In this document: positions 12,900 through 26,004 of the stretch, piece after piece
Layout: each line of letters opens with the position of its first letter
How positions within the stretch are numbered: the stretch's first letter is position 1
Source of the DNA: Pochonia chlamydosporia 170
Taxonomy: Eukaryota > Ascomycota > Sordariomycetes > Hypocreales > Clavicipitaceae
Reading direction: 5' to 3'
Length of the DNA stretch: 64,000 nt
NCBI RefSeq assembly: GCF_001653235.2
Contig: NC_035790.1
Coordinates: forward strand, 186,001 to 250,000
Program-made: the position numbers and the translations under genes
Notes under the pieces: generated by a model
The model's database searches: none
What the model was told of the DNA's origin: nothing
Seen by the model: only the letters and a program-made list of their open reading frames with translations

Positions 12900-15063
12900 A
12901 CAGCAGGGATCCGGTTCGCCATGGGTGCTTTAGAACTATCGCCTTTGCCCTCTGTCACAAAATACGACTGAACAACGATCGAGAAGATTCGTTGTGAATC
13001 AGGCAACGAGAGACTCTTAATTTCCTACATAAAAGAGTGAAATTATACGAAAACTAATTTCTGTTATATTGAGTGCGACACTCGAAAATTGTATCCAAAG
13101 TTTCATTTTATATCCCTGTAAAAACCACTAAAAACCTCCAAAAATAGCTCTCTTTTTAATATAGTACTTATAGCTATTAAGTAATTAAATTTCTAGAACC
13201 TATATATAGCTAACTACATATAACTTAACGTGGGTGCATACATTACGTTAGACGTAAAGTAAACTATAGCTAATACTAAACACTATTGCAGCAGCTCGCA
13301 TGCTTAATTTTAAGTCTCTTTGCATTACTTTAGTAGCTAAGATTAAATAATTCACTTTACTTAAGGATTCCATAATTTGTGGTGGAGAAATATGGGATTG
13401 GAAAGGGATGGTTCTATTTCTATAGTAGGGTGTTCGACTCGCTACGTACCTACGTTATGCCAAGACTATGTATTTATTTATTACTGGGTAGCCTGAGCTG
13501 TGCAAGGTGGACGTAGTATTTTATCCCGGCTCAGAAGCAGCCAAGGGCTGTGAACAAGTTCCGCTCCAATCACCAACTCTAGTGTGGTACCTGGCGCCTG
13601 TACCTAATGAATGGATGAGGAGGAAGGGTATTCCAGGCTGTAATTCCTTGCCGCCGTCCATCCTTAGCGGCAAATAAACATCCGTAATGTCATCATCCAA
13701 CCTGTTTTTACACTCAAAATGATGCCCGACAGACGGGTAGGGGCTGGGATATCCCCGATAGCCTCACAAAGAATTGCTAAAAGCAGTCCTACAAATATCC
13801 AACCCACAAGCTGAGCGGCACATCGCATCCCGTCCCACTATCCGCCGCCTAGACAAACCACACTCAGTTGCGGGTACTTAACACTTGCCCCAAAGCAGTG
13901 GCTCGGAACATTGGGCAGTAAGTTTTAAAACAAGGCATGCACAGCGAATCGTAAGCTCGAACTTTAACATCAGCCAACGATAAGCGGAATATGTAGGTTG
14001 GGGGAACAAGCCCGTGCTGTGCTGCTGCAGGGCTGTCAAGTCGGTGCAACCCAACGGCTGCAGCCGAACCACACTTTTATAGATTGTAGCTGCGTTTTGA
14101 CAGCAGAAGCATATTCAAGGGCCGTTTTTGGATACCTGCGTTGATGTAAGCAGCCACAACTGTGTCCAAGACCGGAATAGATTCGGCATCGGGCATTTTG
14201 GACTAGGGGATGATAGATATGGTTAAAGTTGCAGGATGGGATGATAATGATCAGGTGGGCGATGGGTGAATGATAGGTAGCGGGAGGGTAATAAAAGTGT
14301 ATACTGGACTGAAATGTGCGTCGATAGCCTTGGATGCAGGGGAAACAAAGCACTTCGATGAAATATTTATGAATTAGTTTATATTTGACGATCATTCATG
14401 ACGAATGTTATGTACATCGCACTCGGATTTAGAAATGCAGATACAATATTGACCATGCCGAAGACTGAAGCTTCTGAACAGGAGATTTGGAGTTGATATT
14501 ATAAGCCTGGGCCGTAATATCATCGGACTCGTCCACACCAACTCTTAAATTCTCGTGCCACCAATCCCAATAGAACATGCGATACAACCCAAGAAAACCC
14601 AATAAGTCAATTTATCCACAACCTCTTCTTTCTATCTATAACTCCCAAGACCACTGGCCAATCGCTGCCTGCACTTCTCATATATGCCGCCAGAAGTAAG
14701 CTGTGCAGACACACGTGAGGCACCAACTGCCTATTATAGAAGAACTCGTACGTCTTCCAGATTTCAGCCGCGCCAGTAATAAGCCTGAGCTAATTTTTGA
14801 TGGGAAACGCACAAGTTTTCTGCCGTGATTATGGTCATGAGGGCGGGATATTGTTGTGCTGGCCTGTAAGTCTCTACAACTGTCGAGAGCTTGGTATGGT
14901 ATGTTGTTAAGAAGAGAGGGGGCCTGGCGGGTATAAAGTGGCCGGTGTCTCCCTTGGGGAATCGGAGATTCTAACCGTAGCTTATAAAAAGTATCACCAA
15001 GTCTAGGAACTAAGAAATTAAGGCAGGTCCCACCTATAAGTCATCTCATACAAGTTCTCAAAA
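12900..15063. other. Gene-less stretch
   Basis: Open frames here are short and overlap on several strands without resemblance to families. The last 150 bp hold TATA-like boxes (TATAAAG at 14932, TATAAAAAG at about 14982) serving the small gene at 15064. Confidence 0.45.
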
Positions 15064-15324
15064 ATGAAGTTCGGCTTTAGCATCCTTTTTCTCGCTCCAC
15101 TGCTTGGAGTCACCATGGCCGACTCTCTTCCCAACCTTGAACTGGCAGATGAGGACGGTTTCGAGGTTTCCGGCCGAGGGGACATGAGGGCTGCCGCTTG
15201 CCCTCCTAGATTCCCGAGGTACTGCCCCATTGGTGGCTTCTGCTGCCGCACGAGCAAATGCTGCTCCAAGTCTTGCTGCAAGGAGACTGCTAGGTACTGC
15301 TTCAATGGACACTGCTATCGCTAG
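15064..15324 (+). CDS. Small secreted cysteine-rich peptide, 10 cysteines
   Basis: A single exon encodes 86 residues. The signal peptide spans about 1-19 (hydrophobic FSILFLAPLLGV, then MAD). An acidic spacer (20-44) follows, which may be a propeptide. The C-terminal core has ten cysteines at 46, 54, 60, 61, 66, 67, 71, 72, 79 and 84, with three CC pairs (FCC, KCC, SCC). All ten could form five disulfides. The core is basic, as in antimicrobial or effector peptides, but I recognise no exact family. TATA-like boxes lie about 80 and 130 bp upstream of the ATG, and codon use and start context look normal. A role in host interaction or microbial competition is inference. Confidence 0.82.
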   Translation: MKFGFSILFLAPLLGVTMADSLPNLELADEDGFEVSGRGDMRAAACPPRFPRYCPIGGFCCRTSKCCSKSCCKETARYCFNGHCYR

Positions 15325-15639
15325 AGTAGCTTTGTCCTAGGATATACATGTATGTGAGATGTGCGAAGAATGTAGGAAAGAACTATAATATTGACATAAA
15401 GATTAGATCCCAGCCGTATTAATATACTGGGTACTGGACAGGTATATTATACTACGGATTCTAGGCCAAGCGAGCATGACAATAGATGCCAAGTTCAAGT
15501 CGCCCATTTAAAGCAAGCAAAGTATGCTATTGCATGAAAGATAACAGAATTTATGACAGAAGAAACTTCAATATATTAACTACAAAAAACAATTATATTA
15601 AGGGGTTATCGGATGTAACTAGAGGGAAGATCTCGGCAG

Positions 15640-15990
15640 TTGCTTTTCACTAGGTTAAAAGACAGCTATAAAAGGGAAGGAAGACTCCATCTAGTTATAG
15701 AGAAAAAACAAGGACCAAAGATCCATCGTCCAAAGATATATCCAGTTCGTAACTTTAATATGTGGCCCTCCCGGGAGAGCATACCTGGCTACTGTACGAC
15801 GAACTCCAATGGGTGGAACAAAACGTTCTAACCCAAATGAGAACTAGCATGCTAGGGTTGAACTACCATCTCCGTCAAATCAAAGAATCAATATTAGATG
15901 TATGCGACTGTGGAAAGGAACTAGAGACAGTGGTTCGCTTTCTCTTCAGGTGCCGCAAATGGGCCTTGCTGTCCGGTGGCTTTCCCGGGC
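15640..15990 (+). pseudogene. LINE retrotransposon relic (C-terminal end of reverse-transcriptase ORF)
   Basis: Frames at 15762-15975 read ALPGEHTWLLYDELQW, then DVCDCGKELETV and FLFRCRKW. This matches the C-terminal zinc-knuckle region of fungal Tad1-type LINE ORF2 proteins (CxCG...ETVEHFLFRC). The frame is broken on both sides and no other LINE domains are nearby. Confidence 0.7.
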
Positions 15991-15999
15991 CCGGAGCTC

Positions 16000-17430
16000 G
16001 GTGCCAGACCAGTCCGTCGTCGTGGAATTAGTTAATTTTGCCCTAATTACCACGCGGCAACTACGTAGTCGGACTTCTAGGCTTGCCTCGCGCTTGCTTT
16101 TCTTTTTCTCCCTTTGCTTTAGATAGACAATTGTATGGCAGCCTTATGTTAAACAAACAGCGGCCCAGCCCTTAACGATTGCTCAGGAATGACATGCTAT
16201 AACAGAATGCACCGATACGCTGCGAGGAAACCTCTCTTTCTACTTGGGACACAAGTTATCGCTAGGCGGAGCGAATGGAAGCCAAATATGGCTGTAGTAC
16301 GAGCGACTGTAGGCTTTGTGATGGCCCCCCACCGTCTCGAGAACTAGATTTCATAAACCCTGCCTTCTTTATTCCTTTGACATTGGTCTTCCCTCATGTC
16401 TTTTGAGCCGGCGCCGCTTTAGCTGCCGTAGATAGAACGTTGGAAATTAGAGGAGTGGCTCCAAGCTAGCCCAGAGATTCACAATACTCATCACATAAGC
16501 AGCGTAGTATGACAAGAAGAGAGCGACCAGAAACCGGAACTAGAGGACCTTAACGCAAGGGCTACCATAAGGTATAGACATGACTGCAGAGTTGTATGTT
16601 GCATAAGTAGATGGCTGCCCTATTGAGTGAGCGAGTAAGCGAGTGAGTTTATTTAACGCCTTAGGCCAACACCCCCAAGTGGTATAAAGGCGTGCGAGAG
16701 CCTACATAGTTACTCCAGCATCTGGATGTCCTCAGGAGCTATATATAGTCCGGGGAGACTAGATTAATGGTAGCCCACATCCATTCCACATACAGCTACA
16801 TCATAGCCATCGCCCAAGATCCCTCCACACCAAGCTTTAAAATCGATCGTATAGATAGATTTTTGAGCTTCTTTTGATCGATCTATATCGATTATAGCCT
16901 TTAATCGATCGTCGAATATATCAATTATAACTTGCTTTATTTATCTCTATCTACACTAATTCTGTCCACTAGCTGTAGAACTTGTCTCCAGTTCTCTCCT
17001 TCCAGAAGACCTAGAGGTAGGTGTGGTTGATTAATGCTAGCCTTCCTCCACGACCGGAGGCATTGCGCCATACCGACTATGTGCCGTCCCAAGCGGCATC
17101 TTGGTAGTGTCGCCATTCTTCCGTAGCTGCTAAAATCTCTTTCTGTTTTAACGAAAGATAACGCAATAGTAAGAAAGTTAACTGCAACATATAAGAGTTA
17201 AGGATATCGCACAGCGCTAACGTTATTTCACCAACCAATCGGGTTAGTTTTGTATGGAATGTTATCTACTAATAGCTTAGACAGGCAGTAATAAAGTTTG
17301 TCTTGTGCTTACAGTAATGCTGACTGCTTTGTCTGCTTAATTTGTAGCCCTTAAGCGTCTAAACGAGTTTATCGATTGACTAAACGCCAGCCAACGCTCG
17401 ATATAGTCTAAGCTGTCTTGTCTCTTGTGT
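16000..17430. other. Gene-less stretch with an ATCGAT-rich inverted-repeat cluster
   Basis: No gene was recognised. Positions 16841-16935 contain four ATCGAT or GATCGATC palindromes arranged as an imperfect inverted repeat. A GAGTGAGCGAGTAAGCGAGTG short tandem run starts near 16625. Confidence 0.5.
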
Positions 17431-17439
17431 GCTGAGACT

Positions 17440-18118
17440 ACATTGTGGGTTATCTCATGAGGTGCATTCTTGTACATTGTCTCCCATGTCCTCGTTAGAT
17501 TCGCTGCATTCGCTGCATAAGTTTTCTTGCATTCAGGTCAGGTGTTTGGCGAGACCGAAGCTGATTCCACAGCTGCTCTACAGTTCGACATTTTTTGTAT
17601 GGGTAAAATACAACCGCAGCAACATAGGTTGTAGATGTTAGTCTACTGTAGTAAACATTCAATTTCTTCTAGCCGAGTTTTACGTAGACTTTTACTAGCC
17701 TTTAAGTTTTTGTGTCTATATCGTTAAACAGGTAAACTTCTTCCATCATCTAATTATTATTCTATTTAACGATAACGCCTTAAACTGCCAGCTAGAGAGG
17801 ATTAAGGAGCATCTTAACGACTTGAAAATATTCGTTGAAGCCCCCTAATGTTGATCGTTGGCCAGGAATGCCAGCACTCTAGAGCTGCTTTGAGGCAGCC
17901 CTGAAAGGCTGGAGAAACTTTTGAACAGCATGGAGCACCTTCCAGTCCTTAAGTGAAACCTTTTCTTTCAATATTACTTGGCGGCTCTCTTCACTGCCGC
18001 CTTGGCGAGCGATCCAAGTGTAAAATCTTGATCCCCCGCCGCCACCCACATTAGCGAAACAGAGCATCTTCTTGTCATTACAGTCAGATTCCGATAATAA
18101 AGTCCTGAAAGCATACAT
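17440..18118 (-). pseudogene. hAT-family transposase relic
   Basis: The minus strand reads SLKDWKVLHAVQKFLQPFRA at about 17900-17960, followed in the same degraded frame by GGFNEYFQVV, then KKLNVYYSRLTSTTYVAAVV and WNQLRSRQTPD. These correspond to the conserved part of hAT transposases around the DDxxW and yyxxxxxspayiaa blocks. Several internal TAG and TAA codons replace Trp or Gln, so it is inactive. It lies convergent with, and 47 bp beyond, the stop of the GH95 gene. Confidence 0.72.
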
Positions 18119-18164
18119 TTAAGCGCCATCGCAATGGAACGGTGCCTGCCGAGCGTCCATTACC

Positions 18165-20744
18165 TTACAGTGTGACGATATAAACCTTCCCCGGTTCCGT
18201 AGCCACAGCAGACTCAGGCTGAACCACTCGTCCATCCAACTTGAACACCTTCCCGTCGGATACGCGCACCTTCAGTTCCCCACCCCGCGTTGACTTGATT
18301 TTGGCCTCTAACAACACCCCACTCTTACCCCAATGTATGTCAACGATAAATCCGCCGCGGGTAACAAGCCCCTTGACAGACCCGGCTGTCAGGTCGCTGC
18401 TTAAAGCTGGAAGAAGATGTATATATCCGGTATGACTCTGCACAAACCACTCGGCAACTGCCGCAACGAACCCCAGGTTGCTATCGATTTGAAAGACCCT
18501 CCCGCCACGCTCGATTTTGTGAAGCAAATTGTTGAATACGTGATGCTTTAGCAGTTCCCGGGCGTGTTCCAAGGCTTTCCCCGCATCGAAAAGGCGAGCA
18601 TAGCATGCCGCAATCCAAGCTCTCGACCATCCAGTAGTAGCGCCTCCCCCAAAATTATCAGTCCGGCGCTGGAGTGTTATCCTAGCAGCATTGGCCAATG
18701 TCATATTGACAAGCGGACTCATTTGGCTCCCTGGGAAGAGGTCCCAAAGATGCGATATATGGCGATGACCGACTTCCATCTCCCAATAATCCTTCCGCCA
18801 TTCCCGGACATGGCCATGAGTACCGATAGCAATCGGCCGAAGTTTAGAACGAATTTCATGCGCCTTTCTAGTCATTCCATTAGTGGACTTGCCCATTCCT
18901 AAAGCTGTGACCATGTCGACGTAATTAGTGTAGAAATCACGGAGTAAGGAGACGTCCATGGTAGGTGATATATCAATCGCCCCAACTATATTGGGGTCCT
19001 GCGTCTTGCTATCGGTAATCCAGAAGAAGTTCTCTGGTGAAATCGACGGGCCGGTGGAATAATAACCCTCGAATTCGAATAAATTGCAGTTTAAAAACAC
19101 AGCTATTGCTTCGAATTCAGGCAGGACTTTGTTCCGTAGGAATTCCTTGTTGCCGGTAAATCGATAGTGATCCATGGCTTGGTTCGCTAGCCAAAGTCTG
19201 CTCATGGGCCACATTGTCCACTTTTCCCCATGATCGTGCGGTGCGGAATCACCCCAGAGGTCAAGATTATGGTGGGAAACGGACCCGGGACAGCCATACA
19301 TACGCTTGGCAACGTCCCTGCCGCGTTCACGGCTGCGTTCAATCAGGTCCCAAAGTGGCAGAAGCGTTTCGGGTAGGTTCGTTGCTTCGGCGAGCCAGTA
19401 GTTCATCTGAGTATTGATATTAACAGTAAACTTGCCTCCCCTGCCATCAGTGTTAGCTTTTTGGTTTCTCTGTGTTCTATTAATAGTTGTCTGACAAACC
19501 AAGGCGGGAATTTGTCCTCGTTCCAGATGCCCTGCAGGTTTGCTGGAACGCCCATGCCAGGACGACCAGTGTCTCGCGAGCATGAGATAAGCAGGTGACG
19601 GCCAAAATTAAACATCAGGGCAATAAACGCGTTATCATTCCCGGGATTGCTACTATAGTAAGCGACTCGTGTGTCGGTGCTTAATTTCGCTGTGTTACTA
19701 GTACCAAGGTCGAGTGAGACTCGATTCATCAAGGTGCTATGGTCTTTGGTCGCGTCGGCCCGAATCTTTTCAAAACCAGCCGAAGATGCTGTATTTAGCT
19801 TTCTTTCGACCTCGGCTTTGTATTCTGCCTTCGATTTCCATAGGAATTCCGTCTCGGTATCATAGAACAAGTCAACCTTGCAGGCTCCGCTGACATCAAG
19901 GAACTTGCCATCGCTCGAAACCTCCACGACTGTTCTTACGTTAGATTGCCTTGTATACTAGCCAGGAGCTCTTATACTCACCTCCGTCTGTCACAACGCG
20001 CACACCAGAGGAAAAGGCAATTGCATTAGCCTCGTGGCCCTCAACATCAAATACAATGGTGTGCGGATTTGTCGAGGCTATGTTGTAAGCTATACCCCCG
20101 GTGGCGCGTTCCAGGCCAACCGTAAGACGTAATTTGCCCTCCTGGCTAGCTGTGAACCTAGCGGCAAGAACGCCCACCGGGTTGTTGGCAACATACTCGC
20201 GCCTAATTATGTGGTTGGTATGAAAAAGGTACCCGCACATATTCCAGGAATCTTTTGTAACTTACGTATAAGTGACCCCTTCATAGTCATACATTACGCC
20301 CGTGACTCCTTCAACAACGTCCAACCACCTTCTGTAGTTTGACCAATGACGCTGCTGTTGATAGAAGTTAATTGCTAGATTATTAGTAACAGTGTAAGCC
20401 CTCGACACAGGTGGGCTCGCAACCATGTTATTTAGAACTAATCGACTTGCTTCTGTTATATCGCCTTTTCTCAAATGGTCACGGATTTTGGGGAGGGCCT
20501 CGAGAGAGTTGTTGTTAATACGATCCTGGAAAGGACCCTCCCATACAGAATTCTCGTTAATGATAACCCTTTCCCAGTCCCACCCAAGGACCACGGCTCC
20601 CAGCCTCCCATTTCCAATAGGTAGACCGCCGGCAAAATCCTGTGCTGGCCCGTCATACCAAAGGTGACGCGTTGGCAGAAATTCCGGTGCCTTGCACATT
20701 GCCACATAGGCAAATGTAAGAAAACATAACAAAACGAAATGCAT
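18165..20744 (-). CDS. Secreted GH95 alpha-L-fucosidase
   Basis: Four exons, 20744-20266, 20202-19982, 19929-19500 and 19440-18165, give 801 residues. Introns are 63, 52 and 59 bp. The signal peptide spans about residues 1-18. The N-terminal beta domain begins WYDGPAQDFAGGLPIGNGRLG, typical of GH95. Candidate catalytic residues by family comparison are Asn384 and Asn386 in VNINT, Glu513 in SPEN and Asp696 in FQID. The GHRHISH (601-607) and LLPAL motifs are also intact. The family hydrolyses alpha-1,2-linked or related L-fucose from glycans or xyloglucan by inversion, outside the cell. Length is normal for the family and no lesions were found. The third donor (GTTTGT) is weak but restores frame and family sequence exactly. 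Confidence 0.93.
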
Positions 20745-23700
20745 TCTGAGAGTTGGCTAATCAAAGGGGCAAAGTTTTGCTTTGGCATACTACCCGAGGA
20801 GAGACATCTCATACGTTTATATAGATTGAAATTCCCCTCCCTCCTTAAGTCCAGATTCTAGGATACATGAACTAACCAAAACCTGCAACCCAACACGAAA
20901 TAACCGACGGCATGTAAATGGATACTTCGCATTAGGGCGATAAAAAGAAGTGAAGGCAAACGTAGGAAGGCGTCGGATAATATTTAGCATGGAGCATTTC
21001 CAATATTAGTTTCGATATGCATTAAATAGTATTTAGAAATTATTTGCAAATGCCCTGTACGAGGCTAAGATATTGCTGCTTGGCAGGCATCTGAGTTAGA
21101 GTCTGCGGAGTCCGGGATCTAGAGAAAACAGGGGCAATACTTTAATGATTGTCCAGTTTTTAGCGAGATGGATGATGTAACGAATGATTTTGCAGCCTCG
21201 CCATAATAATTGCTTCCGCGTAACGCGGGGTATTGGCAGCAAGACTGACTCTTGTCGATATTTGTTTCTTGGGGTGGCTGTGGCACTCCAATTAAGCGAG
21301 GCCAAGCTCGGAAGGTTACGATGGTCTTCGTATCAGACTAGCGTTGTCGACACGTTATTGGGCCGGCTGCTAGAGGCTAGTGTACCCTCGGCTTTACTGA
21401 ATGCCAAGGTGGCTAAATTATCGTACTTGACGAAGATTCATTAAATTTCTGCAGGGTTAGGTGAAAGTACTTTATTGGTAAACCCCTTTAGACCGAGCCC
21501 AGTAATTAGGATAAGGAAGGAGGTTAAACAAAGGGGTTAGCCTTTTAATAACTAGCGGAGAATCGCGATGTATTATTTTCAGCTCTTTGCAGCAATTATA
21601 TAAACGTGTCAAAAATCAAACCCGAGATGCCACATAGCCAGCTGACTACTATACTGAAAGCCGACTTAGCCACTCCCGATGTCGTTTTAGCTAGAGCTTG
21701 CAAAACTGTTGCCACCCCACCACCTCTAAGAACTAATATGGTATGTTTTTTCGCACTCCGCGTACTGTAGGTAGCCCGGCAATTAACAATATTTAGTTTA
21801 CTTACGCTAAGACGGATTCATAACGAGCCACGGCCAACAACCACCATGCAGGAAACAGTCGGTTTATCAAATTTGGCGGGAAAGCTAGATACAGTACGGG
21901 TAGTTTAGTACTGTGGTAGTTATGGTTTGTAGCGTCGCTACTTCTGTTACCGGAACCGGAACTCACTCCTTCACATAAGTCCAACTTTGTAATCTTTTGC
22001 GGGATTAATGCTGCACAGCCTCATTCCGATGCAGCTAAGCCTGGGCCTGACGCGATAGCAAACATGTGTCGGAGGATGTTAAACTATACTAGAGAGCAGC
22101 TTAGACATAATCTTTATTTCCGGGGTCTGGTATTGTAATAAGCTATCCAATAATCTACCTGCTAGCTGCAATACCCACATGCTAACCTGGATAGCCTGCC
22201 ATACTTGCCTAAACATGGAGCAAGCCCGAACTGCTCACATTGACGATACTACACAGCAGCACGAATAACAATGGCCTGAGGAGTCCGATAGAGGCCGTGT
22301 GCCCCAACCACTCTTGGGACAATTTGGTTGGCTCAGTGGTAGGTCCCGAGAATAACAGTGGGCTGACCAGCATGGCTTGGCAACCAGTCTCCTGTGGAGC
22401 CTGAAGCGGCTGAGTGGCTGTTGGCTTGCGACAAAACTGGAAGCTGCCGGAATCGGCTGGAGTTGTGGCTTCCAACTCTAGGTTTTAATTGGGGCGGCTC
22501 AGAAGCACTCTGCGATTATAGTTGGGATTGCCAAAACAAAACTCGTTTCCTAGTTGTCTCCAAGATCCCAAGCTGCGCGAGACAAGTTATCTGTAGTGTT
22601 AGAGCGCTAACTCGTTTTGGCAGATGCTAATCGGTAGAATTGCGCCGGCCACCCGTGCTATAGGGCAGCCGGTGGCTATACTGTCAACACAACCAGCTCG
22701 CCAGTCCACAACTTTAGGAATCCAGATTCTTCCGCATGTCTGGCCTTCTGCCGTGGAACAATAATGGATCCTCATTATACATTGTACTTTGGATTAATTA
22801 AGCTGGGCTAGCACTATTAGTCTTGTCAATTTCTTTTGCGGGCTTATGATTCAGGGTATTATTGAATGGGCGCTAGTTCTGGATAGATATTGCTGTGTCT
22901 GCGTTTGGAGCTCTGGTACGCGGCTTGTGCTATATTAGATCCCGCTTAGACTGTCTAGTAAAGGACAAAGCTCCTGCTTCTGCTCATTGCCAAGCTGCCA
23001 TGACGGGTAAGCGCCGTCCAACCTCAACAAGAGACTTGAACTCAGCCCAAAGTGTGAATCAGCGTGCGATTTAGCTTGGATCCGAGCTTTGGGCCAGGCT
23101 TCAAAAAATGACCCCAGGAGGCAATTTTGACAGGGCCTTCCTTGAAGGGAGCCGTCATTTTTGTCTTGATACGTTGACGCCGGTCATTATGTGACGGTAG
23201 ACCTTAGTATCCATATTAAAGTACTAGATTGCAATTTGTGGACTTTGGCAACCGCATCCATTTCGCAATGCATCCTGCACCATCAGGTAGACCGGTGCTA
23301 AGAAGAACAACAAGGGAGTCGTTGCAGTCGCCTCCTAGCGCAACTGGGCGATTAACGGAGGCTCATATTGTGCCAAGGAACAACAACCAACAAACCCTGT
23401 TCCCGTAGCCCTTGTGAAATCCCAAGCCTGTTGCATAGTTCCATGCTCCTACAATTTGTAGTATCCATTTTTTGCGTACCCGGTAGAGTCCAAGTTGTGT
23501 TTCGAAACCGTATTGTAGTTTCACTTGGCGAGTGATAAGGGACAAACCAAGCACGGCCCACGGCATTTGTGAACGGTGCGAACGGCATTCGTGGGATCCG
23601 AGAAATGCTGCCCTTGCAGGTCGACTACAAATCCAGGTACACCGCTAGAGCATAAGCACACTTAGGGAAGGGAACCATCCGATTTCTAGACTTCCAGAAT

Positions 23701-24342
23701 CCTGCCGCAGACACTAAAGATTCGGCTTCTGCCAATGCCTTGTGATCCCCACACAGAAACGCTTTACCCGCCCCACATCCCGGGCCCGGATAAATCGCTT
23801 ATTCTTCAGCTGAGAACTACAGCAGTAGCGTAGAATATATAGGCCACTATTATGGATTGGGTGACGGCGGATTGATCCGACAATATGTATGTGCCGTTGT
23901 AAGGGTATTCGTGCCGCGTCATCTGATAAGCTGTAGGGGGATGTAACCTCTGCCAAGCCACCGGACCCACAAGTTAATGGTCCATAACAGGTGGCTTAGT
24001 GGCGTTAATAAGCTTAAGAACCCTGGCTGAACTTTAGTAGCTTAAGGGACAGCGCCTGAATTCTCGCACCAACATGCCGTTTCCAAGCTATCGTTTGCAC
24101 GAACATTAGCGACGGCTTATAACTCGTACCGCCTTGGCGTCCGACAGTTTCCCCCTAGGGCCCTGCCCAGAGCGGCGGCCTGAATAAACCCCCTAACCAA
24201 AAAGAATGGGAATTGCTACATGGGTCTGACTCCTTGGCTTCTCGGGTTTGACTCTTACACAGGCCTGACTGTTACCACTTCTGATTGGCCGCACGGTTTC
24301 TTGTTAACGCACCAAGGATTCTGCCGCCGCCACCCCAAGTAC
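20745..24342. other. Gene-less stretch, 3.6 kb
   Basis: Short open frames only. One plus-strand stretch near 21630-21735 has codon-like composition ending at a GTATGT, but I recognise nothing in it. No repeat unit was identified. Confidence 0.45.
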
Positions 24343-24560
24343 TGTAACGGTCTAAGCGAGTATATTGACAACTGGCTAGGTAACTATAAATAAATATCTC
24401 AAGCTAAGGAAGAAAGAGAAGGCACGATAAGAAAAAGGAGAGCTCGTAAGTTTTAAGAAGTAATGACAAGCAATCTCGCTTGTGATGGGTCCCGGCCCGG
24501 CAGGTCGGGACGGGAGGCGAGAGCGGCCGCTGAGACAACCTCGGGCTCCCGAGGTTGTCT
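24343..24560. mobile_element. MITE copy, right end divergent
   Basis: It begins TGTAACGGTCTAAGCGAG and matches the other units through GGGTCCCGGCCCGGCAGG and GAGGCGAGAG. The expected CCGTTACA end is missing; instead the unit closes in a strong hairpin (24533-24560). Confidence 0.65.
24533..24560. repeat. Perfect 13-bp hairpin with a 2-base loop
   Basis: AGACAACCTCGGG and its exact complement are separated by CT. It sits where the MITE right end is expected. Confidence 0.8.
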
Positions 24561-24639
24561 TAGCGGGACCCCCTCATCGGATGCCATGTGGCGTTGGGGC
24601 GGGGGCGTCAACCACAATTTGGACGAAAGGACCCTTTCC

Positions 24640-24909
24640 CAACCCGAGAGTGAGCCAAAATCTTGATTCGTTTGCATACACGCTACAGTGTCTATTCCCT
24701 ATTGTTATGTTGTGAGTTACTCCCCTACTTTCGAAACGCCTATATTAAAATAACTAGAATCTGCTAAAACGGAGACGTTACATAGTATCGATATACTCCC
24801 CTCGCGACTCATACTCGCCCACGAGAGCAGCACGAGGTGGAATAATCCCAACCTACCCATTCCAGAGGTAGGAGGGGGTGACCAACGAGTCACCCCAACA
24901 AGCAGATAG
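24640..24909 (+). pseudogene. 3' fragment of a third seven-helix family member
   Basis: Exon pieces at about 24640-24711 and 24786-24909 are joined by a 74-bp intron with intact GTGAGT donor and TAG acceptor, in the same phase 2 position as the two complete genes. The first piece reads DSFAYTLQCLFPIVM, matching the last helix of the relatives (ATLEMMFPIVM, YMLQSFFPIIL). The second reads IDILPSRLILAHESSTRW and ends at a stop 40 codons in. Everything upstream of helix 7 is missing, and MITE-like DNA takes its place. It cannot encode a complete protein unless used as a cassette. Confidence 0.72.
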
Positions 24910-26004
24910 TTATCAAGGAGTACTGATTCTAATCGATACTGGCACGTTATTAGTTATTAGTACTTAAGCCCCTCATCAATCAATCAGTAATTAGTATCGC
25001 AAGAATGCGTGCTTACTGTCCCGCAGATCCGAAATGCAATCTTCGTGGTGACGTCAATGGCCGAGTATGAGAACACGATTGTACGCGAGAGTTACCTCAG
25101 AATTGCCATTGGTGCAAGAACACAGCTCCAGTGTGATTTCCATGGAATAGGAGCTATTGTCCACTACTACAAAGCAATCAGATGACTACTGCGTCTGTCG
25201 AATAGTAGTAATAATGTACATTTCTTGCCGTCGTGTTCTCTTTTCGGATCTTATTTAAACACAGATCCGCAGGAGGAAGCTAAGGAAATAAAGGATAATC
25301 GTCCCAGTCGAGACATGTTGCAAGGCAGGGGAACTTGCGTTCGCAGGAAGAAATTAAACGGCTAATACCTGATTTGCCTACAATGGCGATAATTCGTTGG
25401 ACTGAATGTTTTCAGGACGACTCTAAGAAGGCCAAATAAACTTACTAGAAGCACAGTTACTCTAGGTCTCTAAGCTGTTCCGTTCCTGTGAATTCCCTCC
25501 TGCATGTTAATTTCCTGATGTGGCCGATACATCTCAGGACAATTATATCGTCAAAACGCCAAATGCAAGCATCTGTGATAACGCCGATAAGGCTTGTTGG
25601 TTGGAAGGAGATCTGGATTTTCTTTTAAGCCAGATAAAAGAAATAGAATGGAAAGCAGGTCGCTCGAAAGATGAGTTTTAAGCGTAGGCGTATCTCTTTT
25701 TGGTCCCTTAAGTATTAGTTACGACTTTTGTAATTTGGAACCTTTCTCGTGTACTTTTATATATACTCGTTTAAAATACTACGTAACACCTTGCACTTGA
25801 GAGCGGTGGTGCAAGGCGTACAATCAGCCGAGGCTACAAGTCTCCGGTTAACCCACTCCGTGAACAATAAAGCGTCTAGAGTTATACATTCGTTGCATTA
25901 TCTAAGTCTTGGTAGCATTAAGTGGAGTTACGTGGACCTGTAGCTATTTTTATACGAATTCTAAGTGAAAACCTGCAAACTCCTAAGCCTCTAGTCCCTT
26001 ATCT

